Source of the DNA: Bacillus sp. DTU_2020_1000418_1_SI_GHA_SEK_038 | GTDB lineage: Bacteria > Bacillota > Bacilli > Bacillales > Cytobacillaceae | Direction of reading: 5' to 3' | DNA length: 64,000 nucleotides | Assembly (NCBI RefSeq): GCF_032341175.1 | Contig: NZ_CP135435.1 | Coordinates: 2,790,001-2,854,000, forward strand | Shown: positions 46,514 to 55,171 of the stretch, in pieces | Layout: each line of letters starts with the position of its first letter | Position numbering within the stretch: the first letter of the stretch is position 1 | The notes under the pieces: generated by a model | Seen by the model: only the letters and a program-made list of their open reading frames with translations | The model's database searches: none | What the model was told of the DNA's origin: nothing | Translations under genes and position numbers: made by a program

Positions 46514-46786
46514 TTATTTAACAGCATCTTTCAATGCTTTACCTGGTTTGAAAGCAGGGACTTTGCTTGCTGCAATTTCGATTTCTTCACCAGTTTGTGG
46601 GTTGCGGCCTTTACGAGCAGCACGCTCACGAACTTCAAAGTTTCCGAAACCAATTAATTGTACTTTATCACCGGCTTTTAAAGCATCTAGGATTGCATCA
46701 AATACTGCATCAACTGCTTTAGTAGCGTCCTTTTTAGAAAGTTCACTGCTCTCAGCAACTGCGTTAATTAGTTCTGTCTTGTTCAT
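46514..46786 (-). CDS. hbs: DNA-binding protein HU (HBsu)
   Basis: A 90-residue nucleoid protein. [12 protein letters not shown] at the start, [18 protein letters not shown] in the beta arm and [13 protein letters not shown] at the end. ATG at 46786 follows GGAGGAGGTG; a longer frame upstream runs into a structured repeat. That repeat ends 22 bp before the start codon, so it should be in the mRNA leader if the promoter at 47241-47269 is used. Confidence 0.97.
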   Translation of the reverse strand: MNKTELINAVAESSELSKKDATKAVDAVFDAILDALKAGDKVQLIGFGNFEVRERAARKGRNPQTGEEIEIAASKVPAFKPGKALKDAVK

Positions 46787-46808
46787 GGTTTCACCTCCTC
46801 CCAAAATT

Positions 46809-47045
46809 GAAAAGCGTAAGCGCCTTCGGAACAATCAAAGGACAATTGTTCCTGCGATGTTTAATCGCAGAAGCATTCCTTTATGTCCAGCCCCGACAAG
46901 CACAAGACGAGCCTCACGGAAAGGTGTTCTTCCCTTTCTGGGAGGATTGGCTTGTGACCTCGAGGTCGGCAAAAACGCGACATCCTGTCGCATTGCCGAC
47001 ACTAGTACGTCCTGTACGTCGGGGCTAGGCGCTGAAGCTAGACAG
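46809..47045 (+). repeat. Structured intergenic repeat, copy C (longest form), in the hbs leader
   Basis: About 237 bp. The core has AGCGCC / GGCGCT arms, GAGCCTC / GGGAGG and CTTGTGACCTCGAGG. Two extra modules: 46826-46887 holds hairpins GGAACAAT / ATTGTTCC and TGCGAT / ATCGCA; 46965-47020 holds GTCGGC / GCCGAC with an inner GCGACA / TGTCGC. Confidence 0.88.
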
Positions 47046-47240
47046 GATTAACTTAAAAGATTGACCTATTAAGCATTCTTACTTACATTTGTAAACAAAA
47101 TTAGTCAATTCTAAACGTTGTAACGAATTTTTGTTTAACATGCCTCATAATAAATTAATTTAATGAACTTTTCAATCCATTTCTTCAAAAAAACCTTAAT
47201 TACTAAGGGTTTAGGCGATTACAACGGTAATTCTGTTAAA

Positions 47241-47269
47241 AGATTATCACAATCATTTCGTGTTATCAA
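47241..47269 (-). promoter_or_regulatory. Candidate sigma-A promoter of hbs
   Basis: TTGATA, 17-base spacer, TAATCT with TG before the -10 box, on the minus strand, about 455 bp upstream of the hbs start. A second weaker TTGACT box lies nearer (around 47103-47108). Confidence 0.5.
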
Positions 47270-47283
47270 GAATAATCCGCGTT

Positions 47284-47313
47284 TTAATGGGAAAGTTTTC
47301 TTATTACATCCAT
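47284..47313 (-). other. Nine-codon mini-ORF with a perfect ribosome binding site
   Basis: AGGAGGT lies 5 bases before an ATG at 47313; the frame reads MDVIRKLSH and stops. It is between spoIVA and the hbs promoter. Could be a remnant or a tiny leader peptide. Confidence 0.25.
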
Positions 47314-47351
47314 TTACCTCCTAAATTTATGTTTATTTGTCATATTTAATG

Positions 47352-47382
47352 GGTAAAAAGAAAAAAGACCCCTAGTGGAGTC
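47352..47382 (-). terminator. Terminator of spoIVA
   Basis: GACTCC / GGGGTC stem (one G-T pair) directly after the spoIVA stop codon, followed by TTTTTTCTTTTT on the minus strand. Confidence 0.75.
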
Positions 47383-48861
47383 CTATAAAATGATGGCTAT
47401 TAATCCGCCTGAACCTTCATTTATTATTCTTTCAAGTGTCTCTTTTAATTTATATCTTGCATTTTCAGGCATCATGGAAAGCTTTGCCTGAATCCCTTCT
47501 CTTACAATCGAGCTTAAGCTGCGGCCAAAAATATCGGAATTCCAGATAGATAATGGATCATCTTCAAAATCCTGCATTAAATAACGAACCAATTCCTCAC
47601 TTTGCTTCTCAGTTCCGATAATTGGTGAAAATTCCGATTCCACATCCACTTTAATCATATGGATGGATGGAGCTACCGCCTTTAGCCTTACACCGAACCT
47701 TGATCCATGCCGTGTAATTTCAGGCTCATCAAGACTCATATCAGCTAACGAAGGGGCTGCAATGCCATATCCCGTTTGTTTCACCATTTTCAATGCATCT
47801 GAAATTTGATCAAACTCCCTTTTGGCATGGGCAAAATCTTGCATTAATTCTAATAAATGATCTTTTCCGCGAATTTCTACGCCAACAATCTCTTTCAATA
47901 CTTCATCATAAAGATCGTCTGGGGCATATAAGTCAATTTCTGCAACACCTTGACCCATTTCGATGCCTGCTAGTCCCGCCCGATCAATAAATTCAAAATC
48001 ACTGAATTGATGGACGACCCTATCAACATCCCTCAATCTCTTAATATCTTTTACTGTTTCTTTAACAGCATCTTGATAGCTTTCTCTTAGCCAATGGTCT
48101 TCCCGAAGTACCATTACCCAGCTTGGAAGATTTACATTGACTTCCAACACAGGGAACTCATACAGGGCCTCACGCATAACATTTAATACATCTGATTCCC
48201 TCATGCCTTCTACACTCATGGCTAGAACAGGGATATCATACTTTTCAGAAAGCTGATTTTTCAGAGCATCCGTATTTGGATGATGAGGCTGAACACTATT
48301 AATAATCATAATGAAGGGTTTTCCAACCTCTTTTAATTCATTTATTACTCTTTCCTCGGCCTCCAAATAATTGCTGCGAGGTATTTCTCCAATTGTCCCA
48401 TCAGTAGTAATAACAACCCCAATGGTTGAATGCTCTTGAATGACTTTTCTAGTCCCAATTTCAGCCGCTTCGTGGAACGGAATCGGCTCTTCATACCAAG
48501 GAGTATTAATCATTCTAGGGCCATTTTCGTCCTCATACCCTTTAGCACCAGGAACCGTATACCCTACACAATCAACTAATCGAATATTAACGTCCAGGCC
48601 TTCATCCACATGGACTGAAGCTGCCTGATTGGGCACAAACTTAGGCTCTGTTGTCATAATTGTCTTTCCGGCTGCACTTTGAGGGAGTTCATCCTGGGTG
48701 CGAGCACGGTCAGCCTCATTACTCATGTTCGGCAAAACAACTAATTCCATAAATCTTTTTATAAAAGTTGATTTGCCTGTACGTACAGCTCCTACTACTC
48801 CGAAATAGATATCACCGCCAGTCCTTTCGGCAATATCTTTAAAAATATCTACCTTTTCCAA
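47383..48861 (-). CDS. spoIVA: Spore coat morphogenetic ATPase SpoIVA
   Basis: A 492-residue ATPase that polymerises on the forespore surface and forms the basement layer of the spore coat. Walker A GAVRTGKST at 24-32; the long conserved C-terminal part ends in GSGGLIAIIL as in B. subtilis. TTG at 48861 is the start (MEKVDIFKDIAERTGG), 5 bases after GGGAGGGGAT; the longer reading overlaps this site. A sigma-E-like promoter lies upstream. Confidence 0.97.
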   Translation of the reverse strand: MEKVDIFKDIAERTGGDIYFGVVGAVRTGKSTFIKRFMELVVLPNMSNEADRARTQDELPQSAAGKTIMTTEPKFVPNQAASVHVDEGLDVNIRLVDCVGYTVPGAKGYEDENGPRMINTPWYEEPIPFHEAAEIGTRKVIQEHSTIGVVITTDGTIGEIPRSNYLEAEERVINELKEVGKPFIMIINSVQPHHPNTDALKNQLSEKYDIPVLAMSVEGMRESDVLNVMREALYEFPVLEVNVNLPSWVMVLREDHWLRESYQDAVKETVKDIKRLRDVDRVVHQFSDFEFIDRAGLAGIEMGQGVAEIDLYAPDDLYDEVLKEIVGVEIRGKDHLLELMQDFAHAKREFDQISDALKMVKQTGYGIAAPSLADMSLDEPEITRHGSRFGVRLKAVAPSIHMIKVDVESEFSPIIGTEKQSEELVRYLMQDFEDDPLSIWNSDIFGRSLSSIVREGIQAKLSMMPENARYKLKETLERIINEGSGGLIAIIL

Positions 48862-48921
48862 GTGATCCCCTCCCGAATCTGTGGGATAATATTTTCCTAT
48901 CAATTACGTTTGGACATTATA

Positions 48922-48951
48922 TGTTTATGATGTTGTCCTATCTCGTTATGA
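48922..48951 (-). promoter_or_regulatory. Candidate sigma-E promoter of spoIVA
   Basis: TCATAAC, 15-base spacer, CATAAACA on the minus strand, about 60 bp upstream of the start. It resembles the sigma-E pattern; spoIVA is known to be a sigma-E gene in B. subtilis. Confidence 0.45.
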
Positions 48952-49036
48952 CAGTTTTTATTAAAAATTACCCCTCTGAGATAACATTTTTCCGCATATT
49001 ATGCTTTTCCATTTACATTTAATGTTAAAATTGCAT

Positions 49037-49080
49037 TAAAAAAACCCTTCTCCTACAATATATTTTGCAAGAGAAGGGTT
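49037..49080 (-). terminator. Terminator of yphF
   Basis: AACCCTTCTC / GAGAAGGGTT stem with a long AT loop, T7 following on the minus strand. Confidence 0.85.
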
Positions 49081-49084
49081 ATGC

Positions 49085-49798
49085 CTATTTTGATAAAAAG
49101 ATTGGATTTTTTGTTTCATTATCAATCGTATATGGCAGGGAATAAGCAGGAACAAATGCTGAATCTTTCGTAAGAATTTCCCTTACATCGTCCCCTTGCT
49201 TATATGATATCTCCTGTTTCTGCATCGCTTCATGAAGATCACTCGTGTAATCAACATAAACCTCCGCTTCACCTGTGATAACAAAAGGAAGATTTCTGCC
49301 ACTATAAGGGCTCAATGCGACTGGGTTTTCTTTATAGCCAAGCTTAGTAAAGTCCAATGTAAAAACATTTCCTGCAATCTGTTCTTTATAAGGAGGATAT
49401 TTTTGTGATTTTATTCTTAGCTTAATGTCCCGAATCGTTTCAGCCATCCTTAAGTCAAAAATTTTTACTGTTGGCTCTGTCTCCACATCTATTAGAATAT
49501 ATTGAAAAACACCACCAGATTCGTACGCATTACCAGGCGGCTCTGCCATAAAATGAGGTATTAGCTTTTTGAAATCAATTAGATATTTTTGATATATAGG
49601 GGTAGTTTCATCTTTAGTTTTAATTGGCAGAAGTCCCCCATTTGCTTCTTTATACGAATTGACAGCAGTTTGTACAGCCTTAATCTGATCTTCATAAGGA
49701 ACTTTATTTTGTGCTAAATGTCCTTTTGGATACATACAACCAGCTAACAGCGGTATAAATAGCAGCAAGGAAGCCAACAGCAGCAAAACTTTTTTCAT
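49085..49798 (-). CDS. yphF: YphF, predicted lipoprotein
   Basis: A 237-residue protein with a type II signal peptide and lipobox LLAGC (Cys about 20), then a hydrophilic extracytoplasmic domain. The position between spoIVA and yphE matches YphF of B. subtilis. ATG at 49798 has AAAGGGA 8 bases upstream. Function unknown; the location suggests a sporulation link, which is inference. Confidence 0.83.
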   Translation of the reverse strand: MKKVLLLLASLLLFIPLLAGCMYPKGHLAQNKVPYEDQIKAVQTAVNSYKEANGGLLPIKTKDETTPIYQKYLIDFKKLIPHFMAEPPGNAYESGGVFQYILIDVETEPTVKIFDLRMAETIRDIKLRIKSQKYPPYKEQIAGNVFTLDFTKLGYKENPVALSPYSGRNLPFVITGEAEVYVDYTSDLHEAMQKQEISYKQGDDVREILTKDSAFVPAYSLPYTIDNETKNPIFLSK

Positions 49799-49846
49799 TG
49801 ATATCAATCCCTTTAGTCTATGTATAATTTTTTATAAAGAACGTTA

Positions 49847-50047
49847 TTAATCACTTGTTGGTCCGCTGAAAACGACTAAGACAATAATAATTCCTGATAC
49901 GACCATTAAAAAATAGGCAATAATGGCAGTTATAACTTTTAAGATTCCACCTAATTTAAAGCGGCTTAAATAAATCATTAATAAAGAAATAAACATAAAG
50001 CCCATTGACGCAAGAGAAATCCACATTTTCATTAATGACGGGGACAT
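49847..50047 (-). CDS. yphE: YphE family small membrane protein (DUF2768)
   Basis: A 66-residue protein with two membrane helices (about 8-27 and 36-60), MSPSLMKMWISLASMG at the start. Matches the DUF2768/YphE family located between gpsA and yphF in Bacillus. AAGGAG before the ATG. Function unknown. Confidence 0.82.
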   Translation of the reverse strand: MSPSLMKMWISLASMGFMFISLLMIYLSRFKLGGILKVITAIIAYFLMVVSGIIIVLVVFSGPTSD

Positions 50048-50113
50048 GATTTCAACTCCTTTTTCCGAAATGTATTATAACATAGAGCTTGTCTGTTTGA
50101 AAAAGAAACTGCT

Positions 50114-50157
50114 ATAAAAAAAAGATGAGTTAAAGAAAGGGGCATTTCTTTAACTCA
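50114..50157 (-). terminator. Terminator downstream of gpsA
   Basis: GAGTTAAAGAAA / TTTCTTTAACTC perfect stem with T8 following on the minus strand. It lies 114 bp after the gpsA stop codon; nothing else is evident in that gap. Confidence 0.8.
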
Positions 50158-50270
50158 AGCTTATACGACTAAATAACCCATACACCCTGTTCATTTCACC
50201 AGTTTGCTTCGTTGCATTGTATGCAAAAAGTGACCGGCACGCATCATCGAATGCCTATATTTAAAAAATA

Positions 50271-51329
50271 TTAGGATTTATCATTTAAATCTAATTCAAG
50301 AACGTTTGTTAAATCCTCCATTTCGTCCTTCTTACCACGCGCCATCAAAAGATCTACTGCCTTCTTTGCATTCACACCATTAAAAAGAACGTCATAAAGA
50401 ACATCGGTAATTGGCATATTCACTTCATATTTTTCCGCTAGTTGCTTGGCTGCTTTTGTTGTTCTTACACCTTCTACTACCATTCCCATATTATCGAGAA
50501 CTTCTTGTAAATTATGTCCCTTACCAAGCAAATTTCCTGCCCTCCAATTTCGGGAGTGAACGCTTGTACAAGTTGCAATTAAATCTCCAATTCCCGTTAA
50601 ACCAGAAAATGTAAGGGGACTAGCACCCATCTTCATCCCTAATCGGGCAATTTCTGCTAAACCTCTAGTCATTAGCGCAGCCTTCGCATTATCACCATAG
50701 CCCAATCCATCTGTAATACCCGCTGCTAGTGCAATGATATTTTTTAATGCTCCGCCAATTTCAACTCCGATAATATCAGGATTTGTATAAACACGGAAAT
50801 TCTGATTAATAAATAAATCTTGAATTCTTTCAGCTGCATCCATGTTCTTAGATGAAACAGTGACAGTTGTCGGATGCCTTAAAACAACCTCTTCTGCATG
50901 ACTTGGACCTGAAAGAACAACGATACTGTCCAAATTTTCAGGTGATATTTCCTGTTCAATCATTTCAGAAATACGGAGTAAAGTATCTGGCTCGATTCCC
51001 TTGCTCACATGAACAATGGTTAAAGGCTCCTTGCAAATGATGTTAATCTTGCCGACTGTTTCACGAATTGCTTTTGACGGAACAGCTAGAATAATTGTAT
51101 GAACTCCCGATATAGCTTCCTCTAGATCAAAATACCCAGTAATTCCTTCAGGAAGGATTACCTCTGGTAAATATTTTTTATTCGTATGGTATTGATTAAT
51201 TTCATTAATTTGCTGGAGTTTATGACCCCAAAGACGAACTTCATGGCCATTATCTGCCAGAACCATAGCCAAAGCTGTTCCCCAGCTTCCCGCTCCAACA
51301 ACAGCTACTCGTTCAAACCTTTGCTCCAT
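50271..51329 (-). CDS. gpsA: NAD(P)-dependent glycerol-3-phosphate dehydrogenase
   Basis: A 352-residue cytosolic enzyme producing sn-glycerol 3-phosphate for phospholipids. [12 protein letters not shown] (about 10-21), [16 protein letters not shown], the catalytic Lys in [13 protein letters not shown], and [16 protein letters not shown] are present. Follows der after a degenerate repeat, as in the B. subtilis der-gpsA order. Confidence 0.96.
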   Translation of the reverse strand: MEQRFERVAVVGAGSWGTALAMVLADNGHEVRLWGHKLQQINEINQYHTNKKYLPEVILPEGITGYFDLEEAISGVHTIILAVPSKAIRETVGKINIICKEPLTIVHVSKGIEPDTLLRISEMIEQEISPENLDSIVVLSGPSHAEEVVLRHPTTVTVSSKNMDAAERIQDLFINQNFRVYTNPDIIGVEIGGALKNIIALAAGITDGLGYGDNAKAALMTRGLAEIARLGMKMGASPLTFSGLTGIGDLIATCTSVHSRNWRAGNLLGKGHNLQEVLDNMGMVVEGVRTTKAAKQLAEKYEVNMPITDVLYDVLFNGVNAKKAVDLLMARGKKDEMEDLTNVLELDLNDKS

Positions 51330-51356
51330 TTAATCACTGCCTTATAAAATTATTTG

Positions 51357-51476
51357 TTTAGCTCAGCGCCTGGGGCTCGCTGATTAAGTACGCCTCGTCC
51401 TGTGGCAACGTTGGTACTAATACGTCCTGAACGCTGGAAGTCTTAAGCCCCTTATCAAGCCGCTTCTGCTTTTCTG
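51357..51476 (-). repeat. Structured intergenic repeat, copy D (degenerate, opposite orientation)
   Basis: Between der and gpsA. Read on the minus strand it begins AAAAGCAGAAGCGGCTTG and ends AGGCGCTGAGCTA, matching both ends of the family. The middle contains a diverged version of the extra module seen in copies B and C (CGTCCTGTGGCAACG, ATACGTCCTGAACG on the plus strand). The CTCGAG signature is lost. Confidence 0.65.
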
Positions 51477-52787
51477 TTATTTTCTCTCTCTTGCAAATAT
51501 CTTGATTGGTGTACCTTCAAAGCCAAAGGCATCCCGAATTCTATTTTCTAAGAACCGCTCATATGAAAAATGCATTAATTCAGGCTCATTTACAAATACA
51601 ACAAAGGTTGGCGGCTTTACAGCAACTTGAGTTGTATAATAAATTCTTAAGCGTCTTCCTTTATCAGTTGGTGTTGGATTCATGGCAACTGCATCCATAA
51701 TAACATCATTCAGGACACTCGTTTCAACACGCAATGCATGATTGTCACTTGCTGTATTGATCATAGGAATAAGAGTATGAATCCGTTTTTTTGTTTTTGC
51801 CGAAAGGAAAACGATCGGAGCATAGTCAAGAAACAGGAAATGCTCCCGAATCTTTTGTTCAAATTCCTTCATCGTTTTCTCATCTTTTTCTACAGCATCC
51901 CACTTATTAACGACAATCACTACTGCTCGTCCAGCTTCATGTGCATAGCCGGCAATTCGCTTATCTTGCTCGATAATGCCTTCTTCTCCATCTAAAACAA
52001 CAAGGACTACGTCTGAACGCTCAATAGCTCTTAAAGCACGCAAGACACTATATTTTTCAGTTGTTTCATACACCTTGCCTTTTTTGCGCATACCCGCTGT
52101 ATCGATGATGACATACTTATCTCCATTATAAGTAAGCTGTGAATCAATTGCATCTCTTGTCGTCCCGGCAATATTACTGACAATGACACGGTCTTCACCT
52201 AAAATAGCATTCACAAGTGATGATTTCCCAACATTAGGTCGGCCAATTAATGAAAATTTGATTACATCATCATCATAGTCTTTTTGTCCATGCTTTGGAA
52301 AATGTTTCGCAGCCTCATCAAGTAAATCACCTAACCCTAATCCATGCGAACCCGAGATAGGAAAAGGTTCTCCAAATCCGAGAGCATAAAAATCATAAAT
52401 ATGCTCTCGCATTTCAGGATTATCAATTTTATTAACGCCAAGAACGACAGGTTTTTTTGCCCTATAAAGAATTTTTGCCACTTCTTCATCTGCAGCCGTC
52501 ACACCTTCTCTTCCGTTCGCTAAGAAAATTATGACGTCAGCCTCATCAATTGCAATTTCAGCCTGCTGGCGAATTTGCTCAAGAAATGGCTCATCTCCAA
52601 TATCAATACCACCTGTGTCAATTATATTAAAATCGTGGTTTAACCATTCCGCTGAACTGTATATACGATCCCTAGTAACTCCAGGAATATCTTCGACAAT
52701 AGATATACGCTCTCCAACAATTCTGTTAAATATGGTGGATTTTCCAACGTTTGGACGTCCGACAATCGCAATCACTGGCTTTGCCAT
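51477..52787 (-). CDS. der: Ribosome biogenesis GTPase Der (EngA)
   Basis: A 436-residue essential protein with two tandem GTPase domains and a C-terminal KH-like domain, acting in 50S assembly. GRPNVGKST occurs at 10-18 and again near 183-190; DTGG and DTAG switch motifs and two NKxD (NKID, NKWD) are present. ATG at 52787 follows AAAGGGTGATG. Confidence 0.97.
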   Translation of the reverse strand: MAKPVIAIVGRPNVGKSTIFNRIVGERISIVEDIPGVTRDRIYSSAEWLNHDFNIIDTGGIDIGDEPFLEQIRQQAEIAIDEADVIIFLANGREGVTAADEEVAKILYRAKKPVVLGVNKIDNPEMREHIYDFYALGFGEPFPISGSHGLGLGDLLDEAAKHFPKHGQKDYDDDVIKFSLIGRPNVGKSSLVNAILGEDRVIVSNIAGTTRDAIDSQLTYNGDKYVIIDTAGMRKKGKVYETTEKYSVLRALRAIERSDVVLVVLDGEEGIIEQDKRIAGYAHEAGRAVVIVVNKWDAVEKDEKTMKEFEQKIREHFLFLDYAPIVFLSAKTKKRIHTLIPMINTASDNHALRVETSVLNDVIMDAVAMNPTPTDKGRRLRIYYTTQVAVKPPTFVVFVNEPELMHFSYERFLENRIRDAFGFEGTPIKIFARERK

Positions 52788-52889
52788 GAACATCACCCTT
52801 TCTTCCTAATACATACTGAATTTGATACCTGTTTGTAAACATCTTCACTCATAGAAGTGGGAGACTTCTGCTAAATGAAGTTAAATAAA

Positions 52890-52922
52890 CCCTTCTTACT
52901 GGTACAGAGAAGGGCCTAACTT
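52890..52922 (-). terminator. Possible terminator between yphA and der
   Basis: CCCTTCT / AGAAGGG stem with a loose TTTATTT after it on the minus strand. The rest of this 254-bp gap shows nothing else. Confidence 0.4.
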
Positions 52923-53041
52923 TATAAGTTTATCAAAGCAGTACCTTACTAGCAATTAAAAACTTGGAATAACTTGCTGTTACACCATATTGAGGGTTAT
53001 TGCTAAGCTAATGTACTTATTCATAATAGATCTACTATCAT

Positions 53042-53656
53042 TCACGATAATTTTTCCTTACCTTTTTCCTTTTCAAATTGGTTAGTTTGTTTTTCAAAGA
53101 AGTCAGTCAAAAATTCAACCCCTGACCAAACTGCTAGAAAACCAGCTGAAAGTGTAATGCCATCTAAATATGCATATGAACCAATTACATGCGGAAATGA
53201 ATATTTATTTAGAATATATGCATAAAGGAAGTCTCCCTGTATCGATCCCAATAGAATGATAATTAATCGGTGTACTCTATTATTATGCAGAATAATAGCT
53301 AAAGATATAATTACAAAAGCCAACATCCATTTTAGTGGGAAGATTATCCATACAGGATCAAATAATGCGAATAAATGGAAGCAAACATATGCAATCATAA
53401 CAATAAATGAGCTAAGCAATACATAGGCGGCTGTCGATCTTTTAAATCTGCTGATTAACACGAATAAAGTGCCTAGCAATAGAATGCTTACATATGATAT
53501 CTCATAATTGAATAGTGTAAAGGAATATGGAGAAATAATAATTAGTACTAATAGCCATAAAGATAAGCAAAACCTAAAAAAACTATCCTTTTTCAAAAAA
53601 AAGGTTGCGATGACCCAGAATATCCATGCGAACCAATAAAAAGTCAAACCTTCCAT
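53042..53656 (-). CDS. yphA: YphA family membrane protein
   Basis: A 204-residue protein with about six or seven membrane helices and a charged Lys/Glu C-terminal tail. Topology and location near fni, ypzI and der match B. subtilis YphA. ATG at 53656 follows AGGAGGTG by 6 bases; a GTG three codons earlier is inside the site. Its B. subtilis neighbour seaA (yphB) is missing. Function unknown. Confidence 0.78.
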   Translation of the reverse strand: MEGLTFYWFAWIFWVIATFFLKKDSFFRFCLSLWLLVLIIISPYSFTLFNYEISYVSILLLGTLFVLISRFKRSTAAYVLLSSFIVMIAYVCFHLFALFDPVWIIFPLKWMLAFVIISLAIILHNNRVHRLIIILLGSIQGDFLYAYILNKYSFPHVIGSYAYLDGITLSAGFLAVWSGVEFLTDFFEKQTNQFEKEKGKEKLS

Positions 53657-53731
53657 TACCCACACCTCCTGTCCTTCCCATTATGGCACTTTCAAAAGCT
53701 CTTTAATCATTTTCATTAACTCTGTTTTGCT

Positions 53732-53760
53732 GAATAAAATATATTTGCTAGTCCATGTTA
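53732..53760 (+). promoter_or_regulatory. Candidate sigma-G promoter of ypzI
   Basis: GAATA, 17-base spacer, CATGTTA, one mismatch from the sigma-G pattern (GHATR, CATWHTA), 22 bp before the ypzI start. Confidence 0.5.
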
Positions 53761-53781
53761 AATAGAGGGAGGTGTTCATTA

Positions 53782-53922
53782 ATGGGAAAAGACCGGCAAG
53801 AAAAGAAACTAAGAAAGAGCAGAAGAGTTGAATCTGACAGGGATCAAGCACTCCACTATGGAGGGGCTACAAGACTGCAAAGCCCAGAGGAAGCTAGGGA
53901 TCTAAATAATAATAAACTGTAA
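53782..53922 (+). CDS. ypzI: YpzI family small protein
   Basis: A 46-residue, highly charged soluble protein, MGKDRQEKKLRKSRRVESD at the start and SPEEARDLNNNKL at the end. I recognise this as the YpzI family, located between yphA and fni in Bacillus. GGGAGGTG lies 7 bases before the ATG. A sigma-G-like promoter directly upstream suggests forespore expression, and its size and charge would fit a minor spore protein; this is inference. Confidence 0.8.
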   Translation: MGKDRQEKKLRKSRRVESDRDQALHYGGATRLQSPEEARDLNNNKL

Positions 53923-53927
53923 AAACA

Positions 53928-54048
53928 AATGCGGAAGCGCCTTGGTCACCCCCGACAAGCACAAGATGAGCCTCACGGAAAGGTTGTACTGTACCTTTCT
54001 GGGAGGCTTGGCTTGTGACCTCGAGGGGGTAGGCGCTGCAGCAAGACG
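53928..54048 (+). repeat. Structured intergenic repeat, copy E (core form)
   Basis: About 120 bp, starting 5 bp after the ypzI stop. AGCGCC / GGCGCT outer arms, CACAAG / CTTGTG, GAGCCTC / GGGAGGC inner stem, signature GACCTCGAGGGGG. Confidence 0.88.
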
Positions 54049-54051
54049 TAG

Positions 54052-54095
54052 AAAAAAACTCTTGCTAGGTTGTGAACTTAGCAAGAGCTTTTTGT
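54052..54095. terminator. Bidirectional terminator between ypzI and fni
   Basis: CTCTTGCTA / TAGCAAGAG stem with A7 on the left and T5 on the right. Confidence 0.82.
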
Positions 54096-55159
54096 TATTT
54101 AAAGAACATCCGCTGACTGTATTTCTTTGTATCGATGTTTCTTTCGTTTAACCAGTGATGGGTTTTTCCAGAAATGATTAATGGGGCTTGCTGCAGCTCG
54201 GTTATATTACTTGCACCGATAGCGGTCATGATCATCTTGATTTCATTATGTATGATTTGAAGCTCTTCCAATAATGCTTCCATGCCTTTATTCATGAGAA
54301 TACTAAGAACAAAGCCAGCCATTCCAACTGCCTCAGCTCCAAGGGCTATTGCTTTTGCGATATCTAAGCTCGTTTGTATTCCCCCTGATCCGATAATAGA
54401 TACGTCTTTTGAGGTTTCTTTTGCTTCTACAATTGAAACTGCAGTAGGAATCCCCCAGTCATTAAAAATGGAAAGCTCTCTATTTCTCCGTTCATTTTCT
54501 ATTTTGGCAAAATTAGTACCGCCATACCCTCCAACATCAACAGCCGAAACACCGATTGAACGCAGCATTAAAACCGTTTCTCTGCTCATTCCAAAGCCTA
54601 CTTCTTTAACGATGATAGGAACATTAGTATGCTTCACAATCGCTTCAATCCGCTGAAGTGCTGATCGAAAGTCACGGTCTCCTTCAGGCATCGTCAGTTC
54701 TTGGACAACATTTAAATGAATTTGCAGTGCATTTGCTTCAATCATGTCAATGGCGGCTTTTGCTTGGTCTACTGTAGCTTCACTGCCAAGGTTCCCAATA
54801 ATAATGCCGTCTGGATATTCTTTACGTACGACTTCATAAGATTTTCTTTCTGAAGAATCCTTCAAAGCAGACATTTGTGAACCAACTGCCATCGCCATTC
54901 CCATCTCTTTTGCGGCTTTTGCCAATTCTTGATTAATTCGTAAAGTCGGTTCTCCTCCACCGCCTGTCATCCCATTTATGAAAATTGGCGAACTTAAAGA
55001 AAGTTCGCCAATTTTTACATTTAAGATTGCCTGATCTAGTGAAGTATGAGGCATACTTTGGTGAATAAAGGTAATATCATCAAAACCTGCTAGCCTTTTC
55101 TGCCCTGTAGTCAAAGCTAATTGAATATGATCCCATTTCCGTTTTGATCTAGACACCAT
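54095..55159 (-). CDS. fni: Type 2 isopentenyl-diphosphate delta-isomerase
   Basis: A 354-residue FMN- and NADPH-dependent enzyme interconverting isopentenyl and dimethylallyl diphosphates. [44 protein letters not shown] and [10 protein letters not shown] are the family blocks. Works upstream of the heptaprenyl synthase also in this window. 12 bp after rpsA. Confidence 0.95.
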   Translation of the reverse strand: MVSRSKRKWDHIQLALTTGQKRLAGFDDITFIHQSMPHTSLDQAILNVKIGELSLSSPIFINGMTGGGGEPTLRINQELAKAAKEMGMAMAVGSQMSALKDSSERKSYEVVRKEYPDGIIIGNLGSEATVDQAKAAIDMIEANALQIHLNVVQELTMPEGDRDFRSALQRIEAIVKHTNVPIIVKEVGFGMSRETVLMLRSIGVSAVDVGGYGGTNFAKIENERRNRELSIFNDWGIPTAVSIVEAKETSKDVSIIGSGGIQTSLDIAKAIALGAEAVGMAGFVLSILMNKGMEALLEELQIIHNEIKMIMTAIGASNITELQQAPLIISGKTHHWLNERNIDTKKYSQRMFFK

Positions 55160-55171
55160 TTATCACCATTA

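Noticed and set aside
46548..47051. 167-codon open frame on the plus strand across hbs and repeat copy C
   Set aside because: Antisense to the hbs coding region and then runs through a non-coding structured repeat; no ribosome binding site.
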